Positions 11,356-22,599 of a stretch of 64,000 nt of DNA are shown piece after piece. Made by a program: the position numbers and the translations under genes. Where the stretch lies: NCBI RefSeq assembly GCF_040712315.1, contig NC_134018.1, positions 2,204,501 to 2,268,500 on the forward strand, in the 5' to 3' direction. Each line of letters begins with the position of its first letter. Within the stretch, counting starts at the first letter, position 1. The notes under the pieces were generated by a model. That model had not been told where the DNA came from and did not search any database. It saw nothing but the letters and a program-made list of their open reading frames with translations. Origin of the DNA: Castanea sativa. Its lineage: Eukaryota > Streptophyta > Magnoliopsida > Fagales > Fagaceae.

Positions 11356-12051
11356 TGTGGGGGATAAAAGGACCCAAGTGGGCATATGGGCCTTTGGACT
11401 GTAGCATGGAGGGCTAACCTGCTCCAAAATTAAACTCTACGAATTGGCCCATACGCCGAGGACCCGAGGGTACAGCCAAGAACGAGCTTCTCCTCGGACA
11501 AATCTAAGAGAACTCAAAACTTCATTATGAAGGTCAGGGCATAACTCTGGAAAGACTAATGGTTAAAAGGGGACACCCTAAACCTTCTAGATGCACCAGC
11601 GTTAAAGAAAAATATCAAGTGCAAAGGCTGCCACCTCCGCATTAAAGGCTCTGCACCTACCTCCCTGGCCGCATTAATAGGGAAGTGATCCCTGAACAGT
11701 AAGACTGAAGCTTCTAGTCACTGTCCCAAATGTATCAGGGAAGGAAGTATTTAAGGGGGGTGGAGGTTAGAGAAAAAGGGGCATGAGCAAAAAAAAGAAA
11801 GAAACTAAGAATTGTAACTTCTAAGGAAGAAATATCAATAATACAGAAGTGGTCCTTGGTTTATGTTCGAGGAGGCCTATTTTCAGTTATCCTTTGTTAT
11901 CTACATGTGTTTGTAACTCTTAGCCCATTATTAAGTTCTCAGCGCTTCTAATCTAGGTTACAAGCCCAAGCTCTACAAATTTTATTGTCTAAGTCTCATT
12001 GGGCCTGAGCCCGTAGTTGTCTTTGGGTCCAGGTGCAATTGTCCTCTTACA
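11356..12051 (+). repeat. 5' LTR of the gypsy element
   Basis: It begins TGTGGGGGATAAAAGG and ends CCTCTTACA. A TATTTAA box lies at 11748-11754, giving a likely transcription start in the second half. The primer-binding region follows immediately. Confidence 0.93.
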
Positions 12052-12069
12052 ATTGGCGCCGTCTGTGGG
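12052..12069 (+). other. gypsy primer-binding site region
   Basis: attggcgccgtctgtggg directly follows the LTR, the position of the tRNA primer site. The minus-strand element at 57307-60585 has the related attggcaccatttgtggg in the same place. The priming tRNA was not assigned. Confidence 0.75.
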
Positions 12070-12098
12070 AAATCTAGTCTGGAAGGAGTTAGGATACT

Positions 12099-13442
12099 AT
12101 GGCAGGCTTGGGTTCTCACCATGCAGAGTCACAAGGATCACAACCGGAGGATCTTTTCAAGCGTCTTGAGCATCGAAGGGATCGTGAGGGAAGTGTCCAT
12201 ACAGAATACCCCGGGGCTAGCCATACTCATGGTGGGGGTAGCACCACCCATGAAGATGGTGCTAAAGCCATGCAGAAGGAGATTAATCGTTTGAAGAGAA
12301 AGTTACGTCGCGCCAGACGCAGGTCTTCACCATCCTCATCTGATCCTTCCTCAGAGGAGGTACGGGGAGGTAGCTACAGCTCAAGGTCATGCTCACCCCC
12401 CAGTGCAATGTCCTCTGGTGAGGAGGACGACCAGCCAGCTCGCAGACGCAAGAAGCTTCCTTCTAGGGGCTTAGGTAATGATGCTATGAGTCGGGCGTTG
12501 CACCAACTCTCCAAATCTCCATTTTCACGGAGGATTGAGAAGGGGAGGCTTCCTAGGAGGTTTACGCAACCCACCTTTACCATCTACAATGGCCGGACTG
12601 ATCCGGTGGAGCACGTGAGTCACTTTAACCAGAGGATGGCGGTGCACTCTCACAACGAGACCCTGATGTGTAAAGTTTTCCCCTCTAGCTTGGGACCTGT
12701 TGCTATAAGGTGGTTCAACGGCCTTAAATCGGGGTCTATAGGTTCATTTGGGGAGCTTACTAGAGCATTCGCTTTGCGGTTCATTACGTGTAGCAGAGTA
12801 CCTCGGCCATTGGACTCGCTGTTATCTATGACCATGAGGGAAGGGGAGACGTTGAAAGCATACTCTGACCGTTACTGGGAGATGTTCAATGAAATAGATG
12901 GCGACTTTGATGAGGTGGCGCTCAACAACTTTAAGGTAGGTCTTCCCTGCGATCACGATGCGAGAAAGTCTTTGACTAAAAAGCCCGTCCGCAGCGTACG
13001 TTGCCTCATGGACCGTATTGACGAGTACAAGAGGGTGGAGGAAGACCAACAGCAAGGAAAGGGTAAGGAGAAGGTTATCCCGCAGGAAAGAAGGGATTTC
13101 AGGTCGGACAGGTACCACAATAACAAGCCGAGAAGAGATTATGTTGGGCAGCCCGGCTCGGCAGCACCTCAGGCCGTGAACATTGTGTTCCGAGAACCAG
13201 TACATTAGTTGCTGGAAAAAATTCGTAAGGAGCCCTTCTTCAGGTGGCCTAGCAAGATGGCAGGAGATCCCACAAAGAGGAACCAGAACCTTTTCTGCCA
13301 ATACCATCAGGATGTGGGCCACACTACCGAGAATTGTCGGACCCTTTGGAACCACTTGGAGCAGCTTGTCAGTGAAGGAAAACTGAAGCAGCACTTGTGC
13401 CAACCTAGCGGGCAGGGCAGTCAATCTGGTTCAAACAATTAG
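12099..13442 (+). pseudogene. gypsy gag with in-frame TAG
   Basis: The frame begins MAGLGSHHAESQGSQPEDLF. After a charged, Ser-rich N-terminal third it contains the retrotransposon Gag core (RFTQPTFTIYNGRTDPVEHV, then RWFNGLKSGSIGSF and NNFKVGLP). A TAG at 13206-13208 interrupts FREPVH and LLEKIRKEPFFRWP. The same frame continues to a zinc-knuckle-like CQYHQDVGHTTENC and meets a second TAG at 13440. It then runs on in the same frame into protease, so gag and pol were one reading frame. The protein forms the virus-like particle. The first TAG most simply derives from CAG, since Gln fits the context. Confidence 0.88.
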
Positions 13443-16400
13443 AGGAATAATTCATCTCGGCCGGCGTTAGGAACAATTAATGTTATTTTTGCTGCACACA
13501 GCGGGACTGGCTCGGGTCCCACCAGGGTGATGGCAGTTTCACATCCTCAGGCCGAGGAGTTGGGCTGCAAGCCGAAGAGGTTGAAGCTAAATTTGCCCGT
13601 CTTGGGATTTTTCGATGAGGATAAGGTAGGGACTATCCAACCCCATAACGATGCTCTTGTAGTTACGCTTAGGATAGGGAACTATGATGTGAGGAGGGTG
13701 ATGATAGATCAGGGCAGCGGTGCAGATATCATGTACCCTGATCTATTTAAGGGGTTAAGATTGAAGCTGGAAGATCTTACTCCTTATGACTCGCCACTTA
13801 TAAGCTTCGAAGGGAGAGCCATTGTGCCGAAGGGATAGATCCGTTTGCCCGTTCAATCCGGCTCAGAAACGGTTGAGGTGGATTTCATTGTGGTTGACGC
13901 GTACTCTCCATATACAGCCATCCTCGCCAGGCCATGGCTGCACGCTCTTGGAGCTGTCTCCTCTACCTTGCATGTTAAAGTTAAGTTCCCCTCGGGGGAA
14001 TGTGTTGAAGAGATCCTCGGCAGCCAGTCGGTGGCTAGGCAATGCATATCGGCTGCAGTGCTGCACCAGACGGAAGCCGAGTCTTTGGCTCTGATCACCA
14101 AAGACTTATAGCAGTTAACGGCTCACGATGCACCTTGAATGGTGACAGGAGAGGAGGCTCATTGTGAGGAGTTAGAGAAGTTTCTGATAGCCGATGATCC
14201 AAAGAGGTTCTTCCAAGTAGGCATATGTTTGCCACACTAGGAGAAGATGGAGTTGTTGGAATTTCTGAAGGACAATATTGATGTTTTTGCATGGGACCCT
14301 TATGAGGCTCCAGGCGTAGATCCGAACTTCATTTGTCATCGTTTGAATGTCAACCCTGCCATTGTACCGAGAAGGCAGCCACCTCGACGTTCTTCCAAAG
14401 AGCATGCCGAGGCTGTAAAGGAAGAGGTGCTTAAACTCAAGAGGGCTGGGGCTATTAAAGAAATTTTCTACCCCGAATGGTTGGCGCATACGGTTGTGGT
14501 TAAAAAGAAGAATGGAACGTGGAGAGTATGTGTGGACTTCACAGATTTGAACAAGGCCTGCCCCAAGAATTCGTTCCCAATGCCGCGTATTGATCAACTG
14601 GTGGATGCCACTGTCGGACATCCTCGAATGAGTTTTTTGGACGCCTTCCAGGGTTACCATCAGATTCCACTAGCATTGGAAGATCAGGAGAAAACTGCTT
14701 TCATTACTCCAATAGGAAACTACCACTATAAGGTCATGCCGTTCGGGTTGAAGAATGCTGGGGCTACCTACCAGAGAATGATGACTAGAATGTTCGAACA
14801 GCAACTAGGGAAGACCATTGAGGTGTACATAGATGATATGGTGGTGAAGAGTAAAACAATACCTTCACACGTCAAAGATCTAGCCGATACCTTCCAGGTG
14901 CTAAGAAAGTACAAGCTGCGCCTTAACTCCTCAAAGTGCTCTTTTGGCGTGGGGTCCGGAAAGTTTTTTGGATACATGATTACTCACAGAGGCATAGAGG
15001 TGAACCCAGTGCAGGTCAAGGCTATTCAGGATTTGCAGCCACCTCGGAACCCAAAAGAGATCCAGAAATTGACCGGAATGATTGCCGCATTGAATAGGTT
15101 TATCTCTCGGTCAGCTGACCGATGCCATCCTTTCTTCCAATTGTTGAATAAATGGAAAGGGTTTCAATGGACCGAGGATTGCGTGTTAGCTTTTCAGCAG
15201 CTTAAACAATATCTTTCTCGGCCACCGATCTCGTCTCGCCCCGAGGCGGACGAGGTCTTGTTTGCTTATCTGGTAGTGGCCGTCCACGCGGTCAGCCTGG
15301 TCCTTATAAGGAATGAAAGCAGGGTGCAAGTACCGGTCTACTACGTTAGTAAGTCTTTAAATGAGGCCGAGGTGCGCTATCTGCTCTTGGAGAAAGCGCT
15401 TCTGGCCATAGTTCACGCCACGCGCAAGCTTCCTCATTATTTCCAGTCTCACACCGTAGTGGTTCTGACCCAATTGCCTCTCAAGGCGGTGTTACGCAGC
15501 GCCGATTACTCTGGTAGGGTGGCAAAGTGGGGGACCATTTTAGGGGCTTTTGACGTTAAATACCAGCCTCGCACCTCGGTGAAGGGCCAGGTCCTCGCTG
15601 ACTTGGTGGCAGAGTTTACTGAACCATTGCTAGAAGAAACTCTAAAAGAAGCATACTTGGATGGGAAATCAGTTAGTGTGATCACGGCCGCAGTGCCTTC
15701 GACTTGGAAAGTATATGTGGATGGGGTTGCTAATCAGAGAGGCTCTGGTGTTGGACTTGTTCTAATGTCCCCTGAGGGAATTGTCTTCGAAAAATCTTTG
15801 AGATTGGCATTCTCGGCTACTAACAATGAGGCCGAGTATGAAGCAGTCTTGGTGGGCATGCAGATGGTACGTAGGATGGGTGGAAAGGAAATCCATGTGT
15901 TCTCGGACTCTCAGTTAGTGGTCGGTCAAGTCATGGGGACCATGGAGGCTAGGGACCCCAGAATGCAGGAATATTTGGCCCAAGTCAAGCGCCAGCAGGC
16001 TGAATTTGACTCCTTTGTCTTAGCTCATATTTCTAGGAGTGGAAACACCCATGCAGATTCTTTGGCTACGTTGGCGACGTCCTCGGCTCAGGACCTTCCA
16101 AGGGTTATCCTCGTGGAGGATTTGTTGGAGCCAACTCTTACCGTTGTCAGCACAGTTCACGTCTATCTGATAAGGCCTGAACCTAGTTGGATCGACCAGG
16201 TTATATCTTTTCTTAAGAATGATACCCTTCCTGAGGACAAATCTGAAGCAGAAAAGATACGTCGAAAGGCGCCACGTTTCTGGTTGTCCGAGGACCAGAA
16301 GCTGTACAAACGATCCTTCTCAGGACCGTACTTGTTGTGTGTGCACCCCGAATCAACGGAAGCACTACTGGAGGAACTACATGAGGGAATTTGTGGAAGC

Positions 16401-17427
16401 CACACTGGAGGAAGGTCATTAGCCCATAGAGCTCTGACTCAGGGTTATTGGTGGCCTAATATGCAGAGAGAGGCTCAGGACTATGCCAGAAAATATGATC
16501 AATGCCAGAGGTTCACCCCTAATATTCATCAACCTGGAGGGGTTCTTAACCCTCTCTCCAGTCCTTGGCCTTTTGCCCAATGGGGATTGAACATAGTGGG
16601 GCCATTTTCGAGAGCTGTAGGAAACAAAAGATGGCTTCTTATGGGAACAGACTATTTCACTAAATGGGTTGAGGCCGAGCCCTTAGCAAATATCAGAGAT
16701 GTTGATTCCAAGAAGTTTGTCTGGAAAAATATTGTCACTAGATTCGGTGTACCACATACACTTATCTCAGACAATGGCGTTCAATTTGACAGCAAGGCTT
16801 TTAGGCAATATTGTGGTGACATGGGTATCATAAATAGATACTTCACCCCAGCTTATCCTTAGGGAAATGGGCAAGCCGAGGCCGTTAACAAGGTCATAGT
16901 CAGTGGGCTTAAGAAAAGGTTGGACGATGCGAAAGGCAGATGGGTAGAAGAGCTCCCTCATGTTCTGTGGACGTATCGGACCACCTTTGCGCGAGTCCAC
17001 AGGAGAAACGCCATTCTCTATGACTTATGGAGCCGAGGCGATGATACCTCTGGAATCCGGTTTTTCCACGCTAAAGACGAGCTCTTTTAGCCCAGAGAAT
17101 AACAATGGACTCCTGGAGAAATATCTTGATTTACTTGAGGAACGACGCGAGGCAGCTATGGTCCAAATGGCCTATTATCAACAGAAGCTAAAACGGGGAT
17201 ATGATGCTCACGTGAAGCTAAGGCCGCTCGCAATTGGTGATCTTGTACCGAGGAAAGTTATGGGCACTTCTAAGAACCCAGCTTGGGGTAAGTTAGGTCC
17301 CAGGCGGGAAGGCCCCTATCGCATTGTTTCAGTAGCAGGCATAGGGTCATATCGGCTAGCTGACTTAGATGAAAGAATTGTACCACGCCCATGGAATGTA
17401 AATAACCTTAGAAGGTATTATTATTAA
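13443..17427 (+). pseudogene. gypsy pol: protease, RT, two RNase H domains, integrase
   Basis: The frame continues from gag. Protease (about 13660-13800) has VMIDQGSGADIMYPDLF. Stops lie at 13836, 14109, 14136 and 14238. The long open part 14247-16862 carries reverse transcriptase (VCVDFTDLNKACPKN, YIDDMVVKS at about residue 194), a Ty3-type RNase H (about 340-450), a second RNase H (VYVDGVANQRGSGVG at about 490-620) and integrase. The integrase zinc finger reads H-H-Y-C (KYDQCQ, first Cys replaced by Tyr). The first catalytic Asp is Asn (WGLNIVGPF, about residue 777), while the second (TLISDNGVQF) is normal. TAG at 16860 splits YP and GNGQAE. A frameshift near 16985 moves the integrase C-terminus ([12 protein letters not shown] and onward) to another frame, ending at 17427. 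The enzyme set copies and inserts the element, and this copy cannot. Confidence 0.92.
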
Positions 17428-17480
17428 TCAAATGTGCTTTTGTTAGTTAACATTTCAAAGTTATAAGTACCTTTTACATT

Positions 17481-18001
17481 TGAAGTTACTATTCTTAAGA
17501 ATCAAACAGAAACTTGGTTAAGTGTAGTCCTCGGACCACAAACCTTGTAGAAATTGATGTCTTGTCATTTGTTAAACAAAACCTTAGTTATGTCGGGTCC
17601 TCGGACCTCCTACTTTGGGGAAATTAACATTTGAAGTTACAGTTCTTAAGAATCAAACAGAAACTTGGTTAAGTGTAGTCCTCGGACCACAAACCTTGTG
17701 AAAATTGATGTCTTGTCATTTGTTAAACAGAACCTTAGTTATGTCGCGTCCTCGGACCTCCTACTTTGGGGAAATTAACATTTGGAGTTACAGTTCTTAA
17801 GAATCAAACGGAAACTTGGTTAAGTGTAGTCCTCGGACCACAAACCTTGTGGAAATTGATGTCTTGTCATTTGTTAAACAGAACCTTAGTTATGCCGGGT
17901 CCTCGGACCTCCTACTTTGGGAAAATTAACATTTGGAGTTACAGTTCTTAAGAATCAAACAGAAACTTGGTTAAGTGTAGTCCTCGGACCACAAACCTTG
18001 T
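17481..18001 (+). repeat. 151-bp tandem repeat, about 3.5 copies, between pol and the antisense frames
   Basis: Units start tgaagttact at 17481, at 17632, tggagttaca at 17783 and again at 17934, a constant 151-bp period. Each unit contains gtcctcggaccacaaacc and gggtcctcggacctcctact, so it is itself made of two related halves. The second half is homologous, in reverse complement, to the 81-bp units at 58740-59470. Confidence 0.93.
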
Positions 18002-18448
18002 CACTGTTCTTAATATCTTGTCACTGTTCTTACTCTTATCACCCGTTTTGTGGAAATCATTATCTCACCATTCATTAATTTGGATCTCAAGTTCTTCATT
18101 TTTTAAGTGTTAAAAAAATTTTTGTAAGGAATGGTCTTCGGACCTTACATCCTACTGAAAGCAATATGTCAGATTACAACGGTTTCGCTGTCATGTGAGT
18201 TGTGTAACTGTGACATTATTTGATGTCTAAATTAAGTTATGTGGCTGTTTTGAAGTCATAGTGGTTTGCATGGTGGAGTTATACTTATTTATTCTGTTTT
18301 CCCTTTAACTATTTGTTATTCAAAACTTTCATGGCAAGCACAAAAAGAATAAAGTAAAACGAAGACAACATGAACGAAAGTTGAATAAAAATTTTCTTCA
18401 TTAATTATATACAAAGAAGGAGAGTACAGAAAGTTCCTATACTAGGCC
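18002..18448. other. non-coding stretch between tandem array and antisense ORF stop
   Basis: This is AT-rich internal sequence of the gypsy element. It contains one degenerate cggaccttacatcctact motif related to the tandem array (near 18139) and no reading frame of note. On the minus strand it would be the 3' UTR of the antisense transcript. Confidence 0.5.
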
Positions 18449-20959
18449 CTAAACTAGGGAAGGGGGGTCTTGAAGGGAGCTGCTGCCAGCCTCAGTACTC
18501 TTCAATTCCAGCTCAAAGGTGGACAAGACTTGTTTCCCTTTGTCTGTTGAAGGAATAGGGGGCTCCATGCTTTGGATCTGCTCCTTCTCGGCGTCACTGC
18601 ACTCGTCCTTCTCTTTATGGGAACCTTCAGGTTCTGTAGAAGCAGGAACGAGCTCTTGCACCACAGGAGGAAGGGCAGGAGAGGCAGCAACAGGAGGGTC
18701 TTCAATCTCCTGTATGTCTAAGGGAAGCCAGATGTTCTCGGGCTTCCTCAGCTCGGAAGCTTGAGGAACCCTTGCTGCATTCATGGCCTCTCCCCAGACC
18801 TGCTGACAGTACTCTCGGCACAAGGCCGCAAAAGCCTCTGTCAGCTCTTCTTGCGTTCTAGCCACCCCCTCCTGATAACTGGCCTTCTTCGCGGCCTCTA
18901 GGGTGTGCTTGTGGGCGCGAGCTTCCTCCTTCGCCCGCGTAAGCTCCTTTTCCAAGTCAGAGCATGCCTGTTGGACTAGGGCAAGCTCGTCATCCTTTTG
19001 GCGGAGAAGCTTACGCTGCCCCTCCACTTGGCTCTCCATCGTCTTCAAGCTGGCCTTGTCACCATCTCTTTCTCTTTTCAAGTCGGCCAACTGTGACGTG
19101 AGCTTCCCGTTTTCCGCTAGGGCCTGGTTTAGGGACCTTTCTGCCTCTTGTCTTAGCTCCTGCTCCATCCTAGCGCGCTTCCGAGAGTCGTCCACGAGCT
19201 TCTCGGCCGCGAAAACCTCTTGGATGGTGCAAAAATGTTAGGAGGTTAAATGCGGTGAAGTGTTTACAAATAAAAATAGAATAGAAGTGTAAGATGGAAC
19301 TTACCGAGCTAAACCCCTCTTTAATGAGAGGAGCAGTGCGGCTGGCCCATCTTCTCCAAGGATTCCATATCCTTGGGCGGTAGAAGAGGACGCTCCGGCA
19401 CCTCGGCTAAGTGGTGGGCGTGGCCACGTTGGACCGCCCTAATGCGGAGTGGCGGGGAATTGGGGCGCCATCCAACCTCGAGTCGGGAGACCAAGTGGCT
19501 GGTGCTCGGCGCACCTCGGCCACGTCCCTGATCTCCCCACTCTCAACTGAGCGGACGCGCCCTTTGCCCTTGTCCAACTTCTGCTGCTGGGCCGGCGGTG
19601 GCTGTTGTTTCAGCTTCTTTGGCTTCTCGCCACCAGCCCCCTCGGCATCCACTTTTCTTTTCTTCTTAGAATCGTCAGTGGGAGGTTTTGGCTCGGCTGG
19701 AGGAGGGGGTGGTGGCAAGGCAGGGGGAGCTTGGGACCCTCTTGCTCCTTTCTTTGCCACTCGGCGCCTCTATCAATCATAAGGTCCTTTAGCTTGTCCA
19801 TCTCTTCTTCAATGGAACTGTCGTCTGGACGTGCTATCACTAGACCCGCGATCCCAGAGGCCTCGGCTTCTTCTTCTTCCTCGTCGGAAAGGATGACAAA
19901 CGGGTTTCCGCGAGGTCGTGGGGAGTCCTCAAGCCGAAACTGGTCTATCTCCTCGTCCAATGTGTTCGAGGAAGACACTCGCTCCTCTGGGACAGCAATT
20001 GTCTGAGAGTGCACGGCAAGTGGGATGGCCGCGATGGGTTGTGTGTACAATACGGTGTTTGGGGCGTCAGGGATGTCGTGATCGGCCAAAAAGTGAGGTC
20101 TGGCTACGTTGATTCTCCTACGCCTTCGGTCACCCACGATTATTGCATTCTCGATCTCCTGGAAGTCCGAGGAGACGGGATCGTACCCTAGAATCAAGTG
20201 GGCCGCCCTAAGTTGTAAGTCTCTGCTGACGAACACCTCGGAACGTAGCACTCTGTTCAAATCTGCAACGTTGCAGTGGCTCAAGCGAGGGCGTACGTTT
20301 TGCTTATCTGCAAAGAAAAACATCCAAATAAACAAACATGGTCAGAGGTGCAGAACATATAATAAATTAAAGGTAGACGCTCAAGTAAATGCAAATGCAC
20401 ATTCCTAGATGATTTAGGGAGTTATGGGATGGGAAGTTAAATCCTAAGGTGTCGCACCTGGAACTCCCCACTCAACTGGGCAGTGGGGGCCGTCGTGCCA
20501 GTTGCCAGAAACGATGAGGTAGTCATCCTTCATGCCTTTATTGGACTTGGGCAAACAGGAGATCAACCTAACTACGCTGGAGCGGGATTTGATGTAGTAA
20601 CCTACTCCAGTGAGTTTGTGGCATTCGTACATGAAGACGACATCATGCCAGGTGAGGTTCAGACCCATTTGCTCGTTTAGAGCGTCAACGCTACCCAAAA
20701 CTCTAAAAACGTTTGGGGCGCATTGATCGGGACATAACCGGTGGTTGCGGAGGTACTCCCTGGTTACAGGCTTCATTGGGAGGGTCATCCCACCTTCTAC
20801 GAAGGCTACCATTGGGATGATAACCTCTCCAGCCTTCCTAGAACCGGCCACGGCTTCCGCCGGGCAATATTCTAAACCTACGTCGCTGGGAATACGATAC
20901 TTGGCTCTAAAGCCTTCCATCCCAGCGGCGGTATCAACTAAACATTTAAACTTTCCCAT
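18449..20959 (-). pseudogene. antisense multi-exon ORF of the Tat-like gypsy element
   Basis: On the strand opposite to gag-pol an ATG at 20959 opens MGKFKCLVDTAAGMEGF. Exon 1 includes VTREYLRNHRLCPDQCAPN and NLTWHDVVFMYECHKL, resembling the plant domain called putative gypsy-type transposon (Transposase_28). A donor at 20457 (CCAG/GTGCG) and an acceptor at 20308 (TTTGCAG/AT) join in phase. Exon 2 reads DKQNVRPRLSHCNVADLNRV, then an acidic stretch. A one-base shift near 19765 leads to a basic, Pro-rich part (19407-19760: PPPPPPAEPKPP, KKKRKVDAEG with a nuclear-signal look). A donor GTAAG at 19304 precedes a last exon (about 19230-18449), a long coiled coil (MEQELRQEAERSLNQALAEN) with an acidic tail ending LQDPPSLV. 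Antisense frames of this sort are known in Tat elements, and their role is unknown. This copy has at least one frameshift. Confidence 0.75.
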
Positions 20960-21412
20960 TAGAAAGGAATGAAAAACTAAGTTCTAAGAGGGAGAACTGT
21001 TATAAGGGGAGCCGAGGACAGGGTCCGAGGAGAAAGGGTTAATAGAAAAGAAATGAGAACTTACAAATTTCAAGGTGTGCAAATTTTCACGGATTTCTGC
21101 GGACAAAAGGTGATTGCTGAAATTTTATTTGTCCCGAAGCGTCACGACGTGCGGGAAGCGGCCTCGAAATTGTATTTGTCCCGCCCAAATTTTCGTGGAG
21201 TGACAAGGACCGTTGGATGCTCATCTCACCGTTGAACGTGGGGAACAAGGTATAACTTACGGTAATAAATGCGCGCGTTTTTGAAAATAAAACCGCCAAG
21301 TGGCATCCTCTGGAACGCGAAACGGTCTTCACATGTGTAATTATTTACAGAACGTGTGGGGAGAGTTTTCGTTGGATCAAAACCCTATTTTTCTCCTCGG
21401 ATGATGAAAAAT

Positions 21413-21430
21413 AGAGTTTTGAGGGGCTAT
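21413..21430 (+). other. gypsy polypurine tract
   Basis: gttttgaggggctat lies directly before the 3' LTR. The same gagttttgaggggctat precedes the 3' LTR of the minus-strand element at 57307-60585 (read in reverse complement), which supports its role as the plus-strand primer region. Confidence 0.7.
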
Positions 21431-22119
21431 TGTGGGGGGTAAAAGGACCCAAGTGGGCATATGGGCCTTTGGACTGTAGCATGGAAGGCCGACCTGCTCC
21501 AGAATTAAACTCTATGAATTGGCCCATACGCCGAGGACCCGAGGGTACAGCCGAGAACGAGCTTCTCCTCGGACAAATCTAAGAGAACTCAAAACTTCAT
21601 TATGAAGGTCAGGGCATAACTCTGGAAAGACTAATGGTTAAAAGGGAACACCCTGAACCTTCTAGATGCACCAGCGTTAAAGAAAATATCAAGTGCAAAG
21701 GCTGTCACCTCCGCATTAAAGGCTCTGCACCTACCTCCCTGGCCGCATTAATGGGGAAGTGACCCGAACGATGGGCGAAGCTTCTAGTCACTGTCCCAAA
21801 TGTATCAGGGAATGAAGTATTTAAGGGGGGTGGAGGTTAGAGAAAAAGGGGGATGAGCAAAAAAAAGAAAGAAACTAAGAATTGTAACTTCTAAGGAAGA
21901 AATATCAATAATACAGAAATGGTCCTCGGTTTATGTCCGAGGAGGCCTATTTTCAGTTATCCTTTGTTATCTACATGTGTTTGTAACTCTTAGCCCATTA
22001 TTAAGTTCTCAGCGCTTCTAATCTAAGTTACAAGCCCAAGCTCTACAAATTTTATTGTCTAAGTCTCATTGGGCCTGAGCCCGTAGTTGTTTTTGGGTCA
22101 GTGCAATTGTGCTCTTACA
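21431..22119 (+). repeat. 3' LTR of the gypsy element
   Basis: It begins TGTGGGGGGTAAAAGG and ends GCTCTTACA, 689 bp long. It is nearly identical to the 5' LTR, with most differences being single transitions plus one clustered change near 21766-21778. Confidence 0.93.
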
Positions 22120-22124
22120 GTTTA

Positions 22125-22599
22125 CGTTGATAATACGAGACTGAATAATTCAATAACTTATAACACAATGTTAATTATTCGATATGTGAAAATATATATA
22201 TTTATTATATTTCCTTTGGGTTGATTTGGATAGAGAGAAAATAAAGGAAATATAATAAATATATATAAAAGACAAAAATAATAAAAATGATTATTTAAAA
22301 AAATTTTAATTTAGAATAAAAATATAAATTTTTACTGTTTTGAAGAGTGGTAAGATAAAATAGAAAAAAAAAATTATTGTGAAATATATAGAAATTTTTA
22401 CATAAGCTAATGCAAATGTTCTGACACTCCTAATTCCTTTGCCACCGAGGCTGCGTATTATTTTGTGATCCCTCGTTGTGAAATTCATAATACATGTTAA
22501 GCAAACTCTTATTATTATTTTATATTCTATAACTCATTCATTATGTCTCATTTCAAAGAGGTTCACCGTTCACATCCTCCCACAAATAAACAATTACGG
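22125..22599. other. spacer right of the gypsy nest
   Basis: This is AT-rich sequence. At 22430-22500 it has the short block (ttcctttgccaccgaggctg, then ttcataatacat) shared with NLR flanks elsewhere. No gene was seen. A perfect inverted repeat lies at 22193-22267. Confidence 0.5.
22193..22267. repeat. perfect 25-bp inverted repeat with 25-base loop
   Basis: The left arm 22193-22217 ends tttattatatttccttt. The right arm 22243-22267 is its exact reverse complement. The loop is gggttgatttggatagagag plus five bases. It could be a tiny MITE or a transcript hairpin, and no target duplication was identified. Confidence 0.85.

Larger units (their letters stand above)
11356..22119 (+). mobile_element. 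full-length Ty3/gypsy retrotransposon, Tat-like lineage, 10.8 kb
   Basis: Two LTRs of about 690 bp flank gag, pol, a tandem-repeat block, antisense coding sequence and a polypurine tract. The target duplication gttta is perfect on both sides (11351-11355 and 22120-22124). By eye the LTRs differ at roughly 30 positions (about 96 percent identical), so insertion was fairly recent. Assignment to Tat rests on the second RNase H domain after the Ty3-type one, the DQGSGA protease motif and the antisense frames before the 3' LTR. All are known lineage traits. The gag-pol frame is disabled by TAG codons and a frameshift. Confidence 0.93.

Noticed and set aside
14172..14660. 162-codon minus-strand frame over pol
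   Set aside because: It is a shadow of the conserved reverse transcriptase coding sequence on the plus strand.
19411..20408. Plus-strand frames opposite the antisense gypsy ORF
   Set aside because: They have no domain, overlap the better supported minus-strand exons and arise from their GC-rich codon pattern.
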